The notes under the pieces were generated by a model. The model was given only the letters and a program-made list of their open reading frames with translations, had not been told where the DNA came from and searched no databases. From Marinosulfonomonas sp. (GTDB lineage: Bacteria > Pseudomonadota > Alphaproteobacteria > Rhodobacterales > Rhodobacteraceae), in the NCBI GenBank assembly GCA_019090885.1, contig JAHRVC010000228.1, forward strand, positions 1 through 48,947: a stretch of 48,947 nt of DNA. The letters are read 5' to 3'. How positions within the stretch are numbered: the stretch's first letter is position 1; each line of letters begins with the position of its first letter. A program made the position numbers and the translations under genes. Positions 26,311-36,500 of this stretch are shown one piece after another.

Positions 26311-27552
26311 ATGATCAATGAAGAACAGGAAGCTCTGAAGGGGCGCCGGTTTGTGCTGTTGCAGGGGCCTTCATCGCGATTTTTCAGCCATCTGGGTCAG
26401 GCACTACGGGCGCGCGGGGCCACCGTCGCGCGGGTTGGGTTCTGTCCCGGTGATCGCTTGTTCTGGTCTGGTCGGTCAGGGCGATACCATGCCTATCGAG
26501 GCGACTTATCCGGTTTTTCTGGGTGGTTGCATGATCTGATCGGCCAAGATGGAACAACCGATATCGTCATGCTGGGAGATGGCCGCGCCGCGCATGTGGC
26601 AGCGATCAGACTTTGCCGTGAACATCTTTCCGAGTGCCGCATTTGGATTGTCGAGCACGGCTATCTACGGCCGGGTCTGGTGTTAATTGAACCTGACGGG
26701 ATGGGCGGTGGATCGACCATACCGGAGCGTTTTCGACCTGATATGCTGGTCCCAAAGTCGAACACATCCCAATACTGGGCCGGGTCTTTTCTGCGCTATG
26801 CGGCGATGGATGTGACCTATCACCTGTCCAATTTGGCGCTGGCATGGCTGCGCTATCCGCAGTATCGCCCCCATTCGGGCATACATCCTTTGGCCGAATA
26901 TGGCGGCTGGGCAATCAAAGCACTTACAGGTCTGATGCGGCGGCGAGGAAGAGAACGGGCCGAGGCTCAGATTGCGGGGCATGTTGGGCCGAAATTCATC
27001 TATCCTTTACAGCTGTCACACGATTTCCAACTAACCCGATACGGCACTGGTGAAGCGCAAGCTTCGGTTCTATCCGGGGTGATTCAGGCATTTTTGGAAC
27101 AGGCACCGCCAGACGCGATGCTGGTCGTCAAGGTCCACCCGCTGGACAACGGCTTGACTGACTGGCGCGGGGTCATTGCTGCAACTGGAGCGGGTGACAA
27201 GGTGGTTTGGCTGGATGGGGGCGATCTTGACACGCTATTGCGTCAGACGGCAGGTGTTGTGACCGTGAATTCCACTGTGGGGTTAATGGCCTTGCGTGCA
27301 GGCGTGCCAACGCATGTTTTGGGTCGGGCGGTTTATGACCTGCCGGGGATGACCGATCCTGGCCCATTGGCTAGATTCTGGACTGATCCGCAAGGACCGG
27401 ACGGGCAGATTGTGGCCCAGTTCACCGAGTTTCTGCGCGCCGGTTTTCATGTTCAGGGCAGTTTTGACGGACACGGTGCGCCTGTGGGTGCAGCTAATCT
27501 TGCCGACTGGCTGGCCGCGCCGGCCTTTGAGAACCTGGAAGATGTCGCATGA
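26311..27552 (+). CDS. Second KpsS/RkpJ-like capsule protein
   Basis: A protein of 413 residues clearly paralogous to the gene at 24870: FVLLQGPSSRFFSHL, WIVEHGYLRPGLVLIEP, VVKVHPLDNGLTDW and TVNSTVGLMALRAGVPTHV align along its length. It likely acts at the lipid-linked reducing end of the capsule, for example as a linker-sugar transferase. Having two different single-domain KpsS-like proteins may replace the two-domain KpsC plus KpsS arrangement. Its stop overlaps the SDR start (ATGA), so it forms a coupled pair with the RkpH-like reductase, matching the rkpH/rkpJ association in Sinorhizobium. Confidence 0.85.
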   Translation: MINEEQEALKGRRFVLLQGPSSRFFSHLGQALRARGATVARVGFCPGDRLFWSGRSGRYHAYRGDLSGFSGWLHDLIGQDGTTDIVMLGDGRAAHVAAIRLCREHLSECRIWIVEHGYLRPGLVLIEPDGMGGGSTIPERFRPDMLVPKSNTSQYWAGSFLRYAAMDVTYHLSNLALAWLRYPQYRPHSGIHPLAEYGGWAIKALTGLMRRRGRERAEAQIAGHVGPKFIYPLQLSHDFQLTRYGTGEAQASVLSGVIQAFLEQAPPDAMLVVKVHPLDNGLTDWRGVIAATGAGDKVVWLDGGDLDTLLRQTAGVVTVNSTVGLMALRAGVPTHVLGRAVYDLPGMTDPGPLARFWTDPQGPDGQIVAQFTEFLRAGFHVQGSFDGHGAPVGAANLADWLAAPAFENLEDVA

Positions 27553-28385
27553 CCCCCCGGTCTGTCGTGATAACCGGGGCGACCGGCGGGTTGGGACAGG
27601 CTCTGACGCTGGCTTATGCAGCATCTGGTGTCACGTTACTGATATTCGGGCGCGATATGGAGCGGTTGGCAGGTGTGGCCAAGGCCGCGCGCGCGCAAGG
27701 GGCCAGCGTTGAAACCTCCACCATTCCGGTAACAGATGCCCAAGCATTTGAGGCCTGTCTCGTCAATTTTGATGCCCGCGTGCCAGTTGATCTGTTTCTG
27801 GCAGTTGCCGGGGTCAAAACCGGCAATGTGAAGGGGTGCGAGCCGCCAGAGCAGCTTGACCGCGTGCTGGACGTTAACCTGAAGGCGGTGATGCACAATG
27901 TGCAGGCGATCTTGCCTGCGATGCAAGCGCGGCGTCGCGGGCAGATTGCGCTGTTCAGCTCAATCGCGGCCCTGTCGCCACATGCCGACCTGCTGAGCTA
28001 TTCTGCGACCAAGGCGGGGCTGCGCGCCTATGGCACAGCATTGCGCCGGGCACTCTTGGGCAGCGGCGTGCTCGTCAGCGTCGTGACGCTGGGGTTTATC
28101 GACACCCCCATGACCGATCGGCAGCTGGGCCGCACACCGATGAAGCTATCGGCAAACCATGCGGCCCGTATCATTTGCCGACGTCTGGCGCGCAAACAGA
28201 AATTCATCACTTTCCCATTACCACTGGCATTTCTAATCAGGCTGGAAAGTCTGCTACCGGTCTGGCTGGGTGATCTGATCGATCGCAACTATCGGGCAGA
28301 AATCCTTCCCGATCAGGATGAACAGAGAAGCAAAGGTCAACCAAAAAGTACCGAAGGCACCGGGTCCGGCAAGTCCAACGAGTAA
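27549..28385 (+). CDS. Short-chain dehydrogenase/reductase (RkpH-like)
   Basis: A classical SDR of 278 residues: cofactor motif TGATGGLG (9-16), N110, catalytic S138 in LFSSIAAL, and Y151-x3-K155 in SYSATKAG. A C-terminal hydrophobic stretch (FITFPLPLAFLIRLESLLPVW, near 218-238) suggests membrane association, as in 3-ketosphinganine reductases and RkpH. I infer that it reduces the keto group of the amino-ketone produced by the oxoamine synthase of this locus. It is translationally coupled to the preceding KpsS-like gene. The charged tail of about 25 residues has no known role. Confidence 0.85.
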   Translation: MTPRSVVITGATGGLGQALTLAYAASGVTLLIFGRDMERLAGVAKAARAQGASVETSTIPVTDAQAFEACLVNFDARVPVDLFLAVAGVKTGNVKGCEPPEQLDRVLDVNLKAVMHNVQAILPAMQARRRGQIALFSSIAALSPHADLLSYSATKAGLRAYGTALRRALLGSGVLVSVVTLGFIDTPMTDRQLGRTPMKLSANHAARIICRRLARKQKFITFPLPLAFLIRLESLLPVWLGDLIDRNYRAEILPDQDEQRSKGQPKSTEGTGSGKSNE

Positions 28386-28405
28386 CTGTATCTTAATCCG
28401 CCAAT

Positions 28406-28570
28406 TTATTCATCCACGGCGTATTTCGTTTGGCGATAGCGTTTGCGATTGTGGGGCGCTTTCGAGCGACTGCGGTTAGGATGACATTGGTCACTAAAAG
28501 CGATGGTGCGGGCTAGGGTATCCAACTGTTCCAAGTCAGTAGGAAGTTTTTTCTGGGCCTTGTTTGTCAT
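28406..28570 (-). CDS. Small basic hypothetical protein (54 aa)
   Basis: A 54-codon frame between the SDR and a glycosyltransferase gene. It has a good ribosome-binding site (GAGGGG, 5-6 bases before ATG 28570). The peptide has an amphipathic N-terminal half (LPTDLEQLDTLARTIAF) and a strongly basic C-terminal half (NRSRSKAPHNRKRYRQTKY). I do not recognise a family. It could be a nucleic-acid-binding small protein or the remains of a larger gene. Position and start signal favour a real gene, but its small size keeps confidence low. Confidence 0.4.
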   Translation of the reverse strand: MTNKAQKKLPTDLEQLDTLARTIAFSDQCHPNRSRSKAPHNRKRYRQTKYAVDE

Positions 28571-28638
28571 CTTGCGCCCCTCGATGCGCTCTTGATACCC
28601 ATTTTACTCTGATAGCGTCTAACCGGCTGTCGGAATGA

Positions 28639-29388
28639 TCAGCTGCGACCCAACTTCGCCACTTTGTCGACCGCCATTGCTTTGGCAACGTAGCGAACTA
28701 CCGAAGAGTGGCTACGATTCTGTTCGCTAACCGAATTTCGGCGCCTGCGCTTAAAAATGATCGTGTCTTTCAGAACGACGTGCCTGACGCCCGCCGCAAG
28801 TGTCTCAATATTCCATTGCCAGTCCTGGTAACCATATCCTCCCTTAAGATCGCGCGGGGCATACGGATATTCCAAAAGTAGCTCCTTCGAACATACCGCC
28901 ATCATGTCATAGTAATTGTCATAATAGAGAGTCTGAGAAAGGAACAAAGGGCTGGACTGATCTGGTTTGACAAATGTACCGGTTTGATTGCCAAAAATGA
29001 CGTTCAGTTCGGGATGAACCACGACCAGCGAGCCGTCAAAATCAGTATCCGTAAAGAACTCGAGCGCTTTCTTGAACCAATTTTCGCTGACCAAGTCGTC
29101 GCCATCCACAAATCCTATCCAATTGGCATTTGCAATTTCCGCCATCGCGTTGCGAACGAGAAACGGGTTCCGGAAGTCAAACGTGTGAATTTTCCAAGCA
29201 GCGAGCATTTCGTTTTCACAAAAATCAATTGTTGCCTGCGTCGGGGCATCCAGGCCAATCAGCCTCTCGACCCCGAAACCCGCATTCTCGGCCGCACTGA
29301 TTGCTGCCTCGACAGATCGGATGGTGGGGCCAAGTAAAATCCCTTCATCATGGGCGGTAATGATAACTGAAAGTTTGCGCATTTTCAT
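28639..29388 (-). CDS. GT2 family glycosyltransferase
   Basis: A protein of 249 residues with a GT-A fold: LSVIITAHDEGILLGPTIRS at the N-terminus, the metal-binding DGDD in WIGFVDGDDLVSENWF near 96-99, and DLKGGYGYQDWQWN near 188-201 as the acceptor/catalytic segment. It ends with a basic region and has no membrane helix. It overlaps the upstream glycosyltransferase stop by 4 bp, so the two are coupled. DNA here is visibly more AT-rich than the housekeeping genes, as is common for exchangeable polysaccharide genes. Confidence 0.85.
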   Translation of the reverse strand: MKMRKLSVIITAHDEGILLGPTIRSVEAAISAAENAGFGVERLIGLDAPTQATIDFCENEMLAAWKIHTFDFRNPFLVRNAMAEIANANWIGFVDGDDLVSENWFKKALEFFTDTDFDGSLVVVHPELNVIFGNQTGTFVKPDQSSPLFLSQTLYYDNYYDMMAVCSKELLLEYPYAPRDLKGGYGYQDWQWNIETLAAGVRHVVLKDTIIFKRRRRNSVSEQNRSHSSVVRYVAKAMAVDKVAKLGRS

Positions 29389-31328
29389 AAATCCGAACCA
29401 GTCTTTAGCGCATCGACGAGCTGAGTGCGATAGTGCAAAGGTTTCCGTTGATCACAAACGAATTGGCGTAACTTTCCAGCGCGCCTTTCAGCTTCAGCCG
29501 GATCGCTCAACAACTGTCTAATTTCCGCGACGAAACCGCTCACATCGTCTATGTTATCGACCGGATAGCTATACCCCTTTTTTAGAACCTCGCCGGTTCC
29601 GCCCGACAAAGACCCAACAAGCGGGATACCGGATGCCGCCACTTCTATGAGCATATTTGGCACGCCATCCCATTCGGACGTGTATAACCAAAAATCAGCT
29701 TCCTCCAGAGGTAGATCGGCGAAGTTTGAGTAAGTACCTTCGTGTCTGACATTGCCGGGTTTTTTCAGCTTTTTGAAGGATTGATCCAACTTAGGTTCAC
29801 CCCAAAGTCGAAATTGAACATCTGGCATTTTGCGGGCTATTTGATACACAATATCGAGGCGTTTCTGTCTATCAAACCGGCCAGCCCAAAATGCTACTGG
29901 TTGTTTGTTTTGTCCGTTGGTTCTGGTTTCTACAAATGGCGGAAGATCATCTGTCGGAGTGTCGAGCACGCGAATTTTGTCGGGCTGAACCGAGCCCAGC
30001 ATATACCTGCTCGTCAACTCTTCTTTGAGTGCGTGGCTGTCCAGAAGTACCGCATCCAACAGTTCAAATGTTTGTTGAAAGTGCCGGATTGGATATCCGC
30101 CCCAATCACCGAGGGCATTCTTTTCATTGCAAAAATAGTAAGTGAAGACCCGAGTTACGTCCCGTAGTTGTGTGCCGAATTCATAAATCATCTCCCAAAA
30201 AAGGCCACTATTTACGTTGATGACCACTTCCGGATTAAGTGACCTTAGGAATTCAAAGATCACACGACGTCTGTTTTCGGGTGATAAATTCTCGGCGGAC
30301 GCTGCGAAGTCTGCCTTTCGGCATCCATCAGGAAACCATTGCGGGCATTCCCAAACGCTTTTGTCTGTGACTACGACCAACACTTCTTCCTGCCCAAATT
30401 GAGCAGCCAACGCCTTGGTCAAATGTCCGGCAAGCCTTGTTGCGCCGCCGGCATGGTTCCACGGTATCAGGACGACGGCGCGGGCTGTTTTAATCTCGGC
30501 CTCACGACGCAACCGGAGAGTCGCAGATAGTCGTTCAACTTGCTGTTCTGTCCTTAGCGGATGAATTCCGCACTCATAGACACTAAGTTTAGCATGACCA
30601 ACAAGCGGATCAATCGCCACAGCTTTTGCAAACATTTCGCCCAACTCGCCATCTTGAAATCGCTCAATCACGTCACGACGGATCTCTTCGACTTGGTTAA
30701 TCAATTCGTCTGGCCCCATCGCCAGTTCTTGGCTTATTTCGTGGACCCGCGGGTCTGCTGGCGCGAACCGTCCTGGCCAGTAGCCATTCTTCTTCCCGTA
30801 AGCGAGGTAGTGAAATAGAGGATTTTCGTTGCTTTTCTTAACTTCTGGGTATCTTCCAAAATAGGCCTTCGTGTCAAAATATGGCGAAGGGTTTCGGCCT
30901 TCTTTTCCGCCAAACCTAAGGAAGTGATCCGACAGATCCTTCGAGATGTTCTGAAGATCAGAATATCGCCTGGCATAATAGTCCGGGTCAAGTTCTTGAT
31001 CAATTAAGCCATATTTATAGAGGAACAGGTCCTTTGAAACCGCATTGGGCAGGTTCGATAGCAAGCTGTTCACAAGGTTCTTTGGGTCACGTTCCTTTCG
31101 TCCATCCTGCGTATCAATTTGATCTGGAGTAGCAATTACGCGACCCTCGTGTCTGCCATAACGCAGATAGTGGACCAATCCGGTCATCTTTGATTGCGCA
31201 ACATCCGGATACCGGTTCAGGTAATTATCTTGATCAAATCTGAGAAGGATTTCACGCATCGCGACGCTTCCTATCTGGCGGCGGACCGACCAGATGTAGT
31301 ATCGTTCTTTTATTCTATCTATCATCAT
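29385..31328 (-). CDS. GT4 glycosyltransferase with N-terminal YPDV-type repeats
   Basis: A protein of 647 residues. The N-terminal part holds three copies of a roughly 33-residue repeat (about 31-63, 113-145 and 151-184) of the form FD-x3-Y-x3-YPDV ... HYLxxGxxEGR. These are found in large surface-polysaccharide glycosyltransferases; their function is unknown. The C-terminal GT-B/GT4 region (about 283-640) has PWNHAGGATRLAGHLTKAL, FWAGRFDRQKRLDI and TSEWDGVPNMLIEVAASGIP. I prefer the ATG at 31328 (AAGGTGAG ten bases upstream; 31325 is equivalent). The frame start at 31376 is a TTG without a ribosome-binding site. It is followed by the coupled GT2 gene. Confidence 0.85.
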   Translation of the reverse strand: MMIDRIKERYYIWSVRRQIGSVAMREILLRFDQDNYLNRYPDVAQSKMTGLVHYLRYGRHEGRVIATPDQIDTQDGRKERDPKNLVNSLLSNLPNAVSKDLFLYKYGLIDQELDPDYYARRYSDLQNISKDLSDHFLRFGGKEGRNPSPYFDTKAYFGRYPEVKKSNENPLFHYLAYGKKNGYWPGRFAPADPRVHEISQELAMGPDELINQVEEIRRDVIERFQDGELGEMFAKAVAIDPLVGHAKLSVYECGIHPLRTEQQVERLSATLRLRREAEIKTARAVVLIPWNHAGGATRLAGHLTKALAAQFGQEEVLVVVTDKSVWECPQWFPDGCRKADFAASAENLSPENRRRVIFEFLRSLNPEVVINVNSGLFWEMIYEFGTQLRDVTRVFTYYFCNEKNALGDWGGYPIRHFQQTFELLDAVLLDSHALKEELTSRYMLGSVQPDKIRVLDTPTDDLPPFVETRTNGQNKQPVAFWAGRFDRQKRLDIVYQIARKMPDVQFRLWGEPKLDQSFKKLKKPGNVRHEGTYSNFADLPLEEADFWLYTSEWDGVPNMLIEVAASGIPLVGSLSGGTGEVLKKGYSYPVDNIDDVSGFVAEIRQLLSDPAEAERRAGKLRQFVCDQRKPLHYRTQLVDALKTGSDL

Positions 31329-31420
31329 GAATTCGACACTCACCTTAAAATTTGGTCGTCTTAGAATTGAGAACAATTCATGGCAACGCTTACCGCTTCA
31401 CCGCAAAAAGAAGGTTCAAC

Positions 31421-32029
31421 CTAAGGGGCGTGTTCCGCCAGATTGGCGATCGCCGCAAAAATCCTGTCTTTTTCAAAGCGAGCACTTGGCCCAGCTTCAA
31501 GATCGTAATACGCGATCAACCTCGACTCACGGAACGGTTCCGGTACAATCTGTTGGGAATTCGGCCGAATTTTCATCCAAGAATACAGTTTAGCTTCATC
31601 GACCGGATCGTGGATATGTCCAGGAGCGTTTCCCAGCCATTTGTACGGAACAGTGATAATTAGCCTCTTTGATATTTCCTTAAGCTTAGTGCAAAATTGT
31701 TCTGGGTCTTCAACATGTTCCAAAACTTGACAACACAGCACCACATCGTATTTTTTTTGTGGGGCGAATTCAAAGAAATCTGTTTCAACGACTTCGAAAC
31801 CTTCCGGCTTGTTGTTGATTTTAAAATCCAGAAGGGTTCTTGAAGGGATCCATTTGAACCACGACATATATTGTGTGGACGCACTGCCAACGTCAATAAT
31901 CGACTCGGCCTCTTCTCCGGCTACGCAAACAAACTGAAAGAGAGATTTGTAGTACATCATGTGCCGCCTGGCTTCCCAATAGCCCAGTTTTTTTTGGCGT
32001 TGCACCCCTAAGTCTTGCGCTTCTTCCAT
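31421..32029 (-). CDS. Class I SAM-dependent methyltransferase
   Basis: A protein of 202 residues with motif I SIIDVGSAST near 49-58, an acidic motif II, VVLCCQVLEHVEDPEQF (the usual CxxxLEHVxD motif IV), and a C-terminal strand RLIITVPYKW. This is the UbiE/Methyltransf_11-like fold. In a polysaccharide locus it probably methylates a sugar hydroxyl or acts at the chain end, but the sequence does not decide this. It sits upstream of the GT4-GT2 pair in the same direction with a gap of about 90 bp. Confidence 0.8.
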   Translation of the reverse strand: MEEAQDLGVQRQKKLGYWEARRHMMYYKSLFQFVCVAGEEAESIIDVGSASTQYMSWFKWIPSRTLLDFKINNKPEGFEVVETDFFEFAPQKKYDVVLCCQVLEHVEDPEQFCTKLKEISKRLIITVPYKWLGNAPGHIHDPVDEAKLYSWMKIRPNSQQIVPEPFRESRLIAYYDLEAGPSARFEKDRIFAAIANLAEHAP

Positions 32030-32208
32030 CGGTTTTCCTTCAGTTTTCGGGCGTCATACAGAGCTATTTGAGTCTGTCAATTACGTACGCAATTGCTCAT
32101 AAATCAATGTTTTTCGTACAGCCAACAATCTATCGTCTATTTTTAGAGGCTCGTTATTGGCATCCTTTTCATCGAAGCTATCCACGGGGCACTTTTTCAA
32201 CCGGATGT

Positions 32209-33540
32209 TCACGTTTCCCTCATATCTGCTAGCCCCATATCCCGCGACCTGCCCACCAGTTCTGCGGTTGTGTCAATCGCGGACCGGATGGCTGCATCCG
32301 TGTGACCTACGTTTAGGAAGAACCGAAGCCGCGCGCTCTTGTTCGGGACAGCGGGTGAGATGATTGGCAGGACGTTATAACCCGCCTTGAGCAACTGGTT
32401 AGAGAGCCAAGTCGCCTTTGCAGAATCGCCGATCACAATCGGGGCCACCGCGTGTCCTTGGCTGGCACCGCAATCCAGACCGCGCTCCAGTGCCAGAGCC
32501 TTGAACAGTGCACCGACTCGGCGCAACTCGACAACGCGTTCGGGCTCGGCGATTATCATATCAACCGAAGCAATCGAAGCCGCCGTGTTCGGGGACGACA
32601 GGCCTACCGAATAGACAAACCCGGGAGCTTTGAACCGCAGAAGGTCGATCAGGGGTTCCGAGCCAGCCACGAAGCCCCCGCACGAACAGAACGTTTTTGA
32701 GAGGGTGCCCATGATCATCTCGACCTGCGCCGGATTGACCCCCTGCTCTTCGCAAATACCCCGGCCTGTCTTTCCGAGGACACCAATGGAATGCGCCTCG
32801 TCCACCAAAAGCCATGCATTGTGCCGTGCCTTAACCCCAACAAAGCGCGTTAGATCGGGTGCATCTCCATCCATCGAATAAAGGCCTTCGATGGCAATCA
32901 GAACGTTCCGATACTGGTCGCGATTCTCGGCCAGGTGCGCTTCAACCCAGGCCCAGTCATTATGAGGAAAACTCAGATGCGCGGCGCCGGAGGCACGGAT
33001 GCCCTCGTAAATCGAGTTATGGGCCAGAGCATCGACCAAAATCAGATCCCCGGGGCCCAACAAGGTTCGAATAAGGGCCAGATTGGTTGCGTGACCCGAC
33101 ACCATGGCGAGCGCCGCCGAAGTTCCGACAAATCCGGCCAGTTTTGATTCCAACTCTTGATGGATAGCCCGGTTTCCTCCAACAATACGCGAGGCTGTCG
33201 CGGAAACGCCCCAGGCCTGCGCGGCGCTTGCGGCAGCATTTTTGACCTTGGGTGAACCATTCAGGCCCAAATAGTCATAGGATCCAAAATTTTCGACCCA
33301 TCTGCCGTCGATTAAAACGCGTGTTCCATCTACCGCATCGATCCGGCGAAAAAACGGGGAAGCGATGCCGAGAGTTTCTCCCGCGGCCTGCGCGACCCGC
33401 ACTTCCGCATAGGCGGCATGTTTGGAAAAATCGAAGGCGTTGTCATCGACTGACAGGCTGGTGTCGCGCCGCCTATGCATCGGTTCTCTCGTTTCTTGTT
33501 GGCGGCGCAATTCGGCCAGTAGAATTTTCCTACCGGTCAT
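32209..33540 (-). CDS. Alpha-oxoamine synthase (RkpG/AONS-like)
   Basis: A PLP-dependent enzyme of 443 residues of the AONS/KBL/ALAS/SPT family. It joins an acyl thioester to an amino acid with loss of CO2, giving an amino-ketone. PLP lysine K282 (GTLSKTFCSCGG), stacking H174 (DALAHNSIYEG), D247 and H250 (LLVDEAHSIGVLGKTGRG) and the SYDYLGLNG segment are all present. An N-terminal extension of about 55 residues precedes the usual domain. The ATG at 33540 follows AAGGGA, and its first codons overlap the end of the synthase gene by 11 bp, implying coupled translation. Being paired with an acyl-ACP-producing synthase that has no thioesterase, it is the likely chain-release enzyme. Sinorhizobium RkpG is the closest named relative I recall. 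Confidence 0.85.
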   Translation of the reverse strand: MTGRKILLAELRRQQETREPMHRRRDTSLSVDDNAFDFSKHAAYAEVRVAQAAGETLGIASPFFRRIDAVDGTRVLIDGRWVENFGSYDYLGLNGSPKVKNAAASAAQAWGVSATASRIVGGNRAIHQELESKLAGFVGTSAALAMVSGHATNLALIRTLLGPGDLILVDALAHNSIYEGIRASGAAHLSFPHNDWAWVEAHLAENRDQYRNVLIAIEGLYSMDGDAPDLTRFVGVKARHNAWLLVDEAHSIGVLGKTGRGICEEQGVNPAQVEMIMGTLSKTFCSCGGFVAGSEPLIDLLRFKAPGFVYSVGLSSPNTAASIASVDMIIAEPERVVELRRVGALFKALALERGLDCGASQGHAVAPIVIGDSAKATWLSNQLLKAGYNVLPIISPAVPNKSARLRFFLNVGHTDAAIRSAIDTTAELVGRSRDMGLADMRET

Positions 33541-36500
33541 TTGATTCCCTTTTTTCACCTAGGGCCACGTTCATGATCTCTTTGCGCAACGACTCAGACA
33601 CGGCAGTCTGTGTCAGGTGCCGTTCAGCCATCATCCCTGCCGTTGTCTGGGATTCTCCGGATTTCGCGGCTTCGACCAAATCATGTGCCATCCGCGCAAG
33701 CGTTAACCCGTCGCCGATTTGTGCCATTGGCAATTCCGCGCCCATACGTTCTTCTATCGTCATTTTGAGGCTAATACCCATTAAGCTGTCAAAGCCAAGC
33801 TCTGTCAGTGGGCGATCCACGTCGATCTTCCGCGGTGCAATCCGCATGATCTTGGCAGCCTCGTCTAACAGAAACTCCAGAACCGCTTTGCGCGCTTTGG
33901 CCTCGCCCTGATCGGTGATGATTTTTGCCAGATCAAAGTCAGCGCCCAACCCGCTCGCGCCTACGCGCAGATTAAGCAATTCAAACAGGCGTCCCGAGAC
34001 GACCGGCAGGTCGACCTTCAAGCGTGACCAATCAATGGGCGCGATAGTCAACGTGGTGCGCGCAGGTTCATGAGCCAGCGCTTTCCCTAGTGCCTCAAGC
34101 GCCTCGTTTGCAGTCTGCGCCTTTCCCAGCTTAAGTTCCATGATTGCACGCAAATCTTCTGCACGGTCCAAGTAGCCGGTGTCGCCGATCGGCCCCCAAG
34201 CAACGGCAAGCCCTGGCAAACCTTCGGTCCGGCGGCGACGGGCGATGCCCTCCAAGCCCAGATTGGCTGCTACATAGGCTGCCTGTCCGTGGTTGCCGAC
34301 ACGCGCCGCAACAGAAGAATACATCCAAAAGTGGTTCAAGCTGAAACTGCGCGAAGCCAGATCCAGCAACCTTGCCCCGCCTAGCTTAACGCCGAGTTGG
34401 CTGGCAATCCGATCATGACCGATGTCAGAAAAAATCGCGTCATCAAAGATAGCAGCGCTGTGCACGATCCCGGCAAGTTCGCCATCTTCATTCGCAATCC
34501 TATCCATCAGTGCGCTGACCTGCCCGGCGTCAGAGACATCTGTAGCCACCACCTCGACACGCGCACCTAGGGCTGACAGATCGGCGTGATCCTTTGCGGC
34601 AATCGTGCCGGATCGGCTTACCAGCCAAAAACGTTCAGCCCCTTGTTTAGCCAGCCATTTCGCCGTGGCCAAACCAAAGCCGCCTGTGCCACCGGTAACC
34701 AGCCAGGAACCGCTATAGTCCGGCGCTGTGACGACCGTCGCCCGCGCGGACACGTCAGGCGGAACGACCACAATCTTGCCAATATGGCCTGATTTTTGCA
34801 TCAAGCGGAACGCGTCATCGACCATCTCGGCGGGGAAAATACGGGTCGGCAGGGCAACTAGGCTATTGTCTGACAATCCGGCAATAACGCGTTCCATTAC
34901 GCGTTTTGCGATCTCTGGCCTGTGTAACAACAATTGGTCGGCATCGACCCCGTAATATGAGATATTATCTTTCAACGCCCGCAGGCCGAGCGCCGTGTTG
35001 GCAAGAAAATCACGTTTGCCAAGTTCCACAAATCGGCCAAACGGCGCGAGGCAACTGACGCTTTGTTCCATCGCCTCTCCGGCTAGGGAATTCAGAACTA
35101 CATCAACTCCGCGCCCGCCTGTTATGCGCTGAACATCGCCCACAAAATCAAGCGACCGGCTGTCAAGAATATGGTCTACGCCAAGTGCCGCCAGCAAGGC
35201 GCGCTTTTGCGGCACCCCGGCAGTGGCCACAATTTTAGCCCCAGCGCGTTTTGCAATCTGAACAGCCGCCTGCCCCACACCACCGGCTCCGCCATGGATC
35301 AACACCCACTCACCTGGCGAAAGTCGCGCCAATTCGTTGAGAGCATAATCCGCCGTCACAAATACCACCGGGATCGACGCCGCAACCTGTAGATCCGTGC
35401 CGGGGGGAAGCGCCATGACGGTTTCTGCGTCAACGGTAACGTGGCTGGAAAAAGCACTTGGAGCAAAAGCCACTACCAGATCGCCGGGTTTGAAGGGCGC
35501 CTTTGGCCCCACACGTGTAACGATACCTGCACATTCCATTCCAAATGTTGGCCCAGAAAATCCGCCTTCCAGCATTTCCGCTGGCAAGACGCCCTGCGCC
35601 CACATCACATCGCGATAGTTCAGCCCTGTTGCGGCGACTTCCACTTCAACTTCGCCCGCTTTTGGGGCAATGCGCCGAGCGCGAGCCCAGATAAGGGTGT
35701 CAATCTTGCCCTGCTCGGCCTGTTCCAGAGTTAGTCGACAGTCTGATCCGCCGTGGTGCGCCCCAACCTTGACGGGGACGATACGCGGGGATCTGACGCT
35801 GTCCTTGTCTACGATCAGCTCTTGTTCACTGCTCCGAGTTGCAAGCTGAACTATCATTTCGGGGTCAACGTTATCAGCGATGGCCATAGATCGGATGTCA
35901 CGAGCAGTCTCGTTCGCTAGGCTCCGGCGCCAGCCTCGTAGAGTTTCATCTTTTTCCAATCCTGATTGCACCAGCCACAAAGTACCTTTGCCAGTTCCTA
36001 TGCCGCGCAACGCGTCGGACTGGGCCAAGGCAACATCGGCAAGGTCGCTATCGGGCAAGACCAAAATAGTGACGACTGCCTGCCCTTCTGGATTGGCATC
36101 GCGCAACGACATCGCCAGCGCGCATTCGCCCAGAACGGTGACAGATAGGGGCGCGGCGATATCGACATCTGGGTAAGTCCCAGAAACAAAAACTGCGTCC
36201 GGCGCGTCCGCCCATGATCCACGTACGCAGGACATGCCGTGGCGGTCCAGCCCCTGGCCAAACTGGTCGAGTGCGCTGTCTTTGCGGTAGCGCCGCGTCA
36301 TCAACTCGAACAAATCAACCTCGGTGTCCACAAGTATCAAATCCGCTCCGGCAGCACCGAGCCGTGTCAACCTCGTTTGCTGGCTAGAAGATAGATGTTC
36401 GGCAGCGGCCAGCCCAAACACGGTATCAAAAAGCTGATCGTCGCAGATCGCGTCCAGCGTTGTAATGTGAACCCAGTCCCGCTCTTTCAATGTCAGGTGC

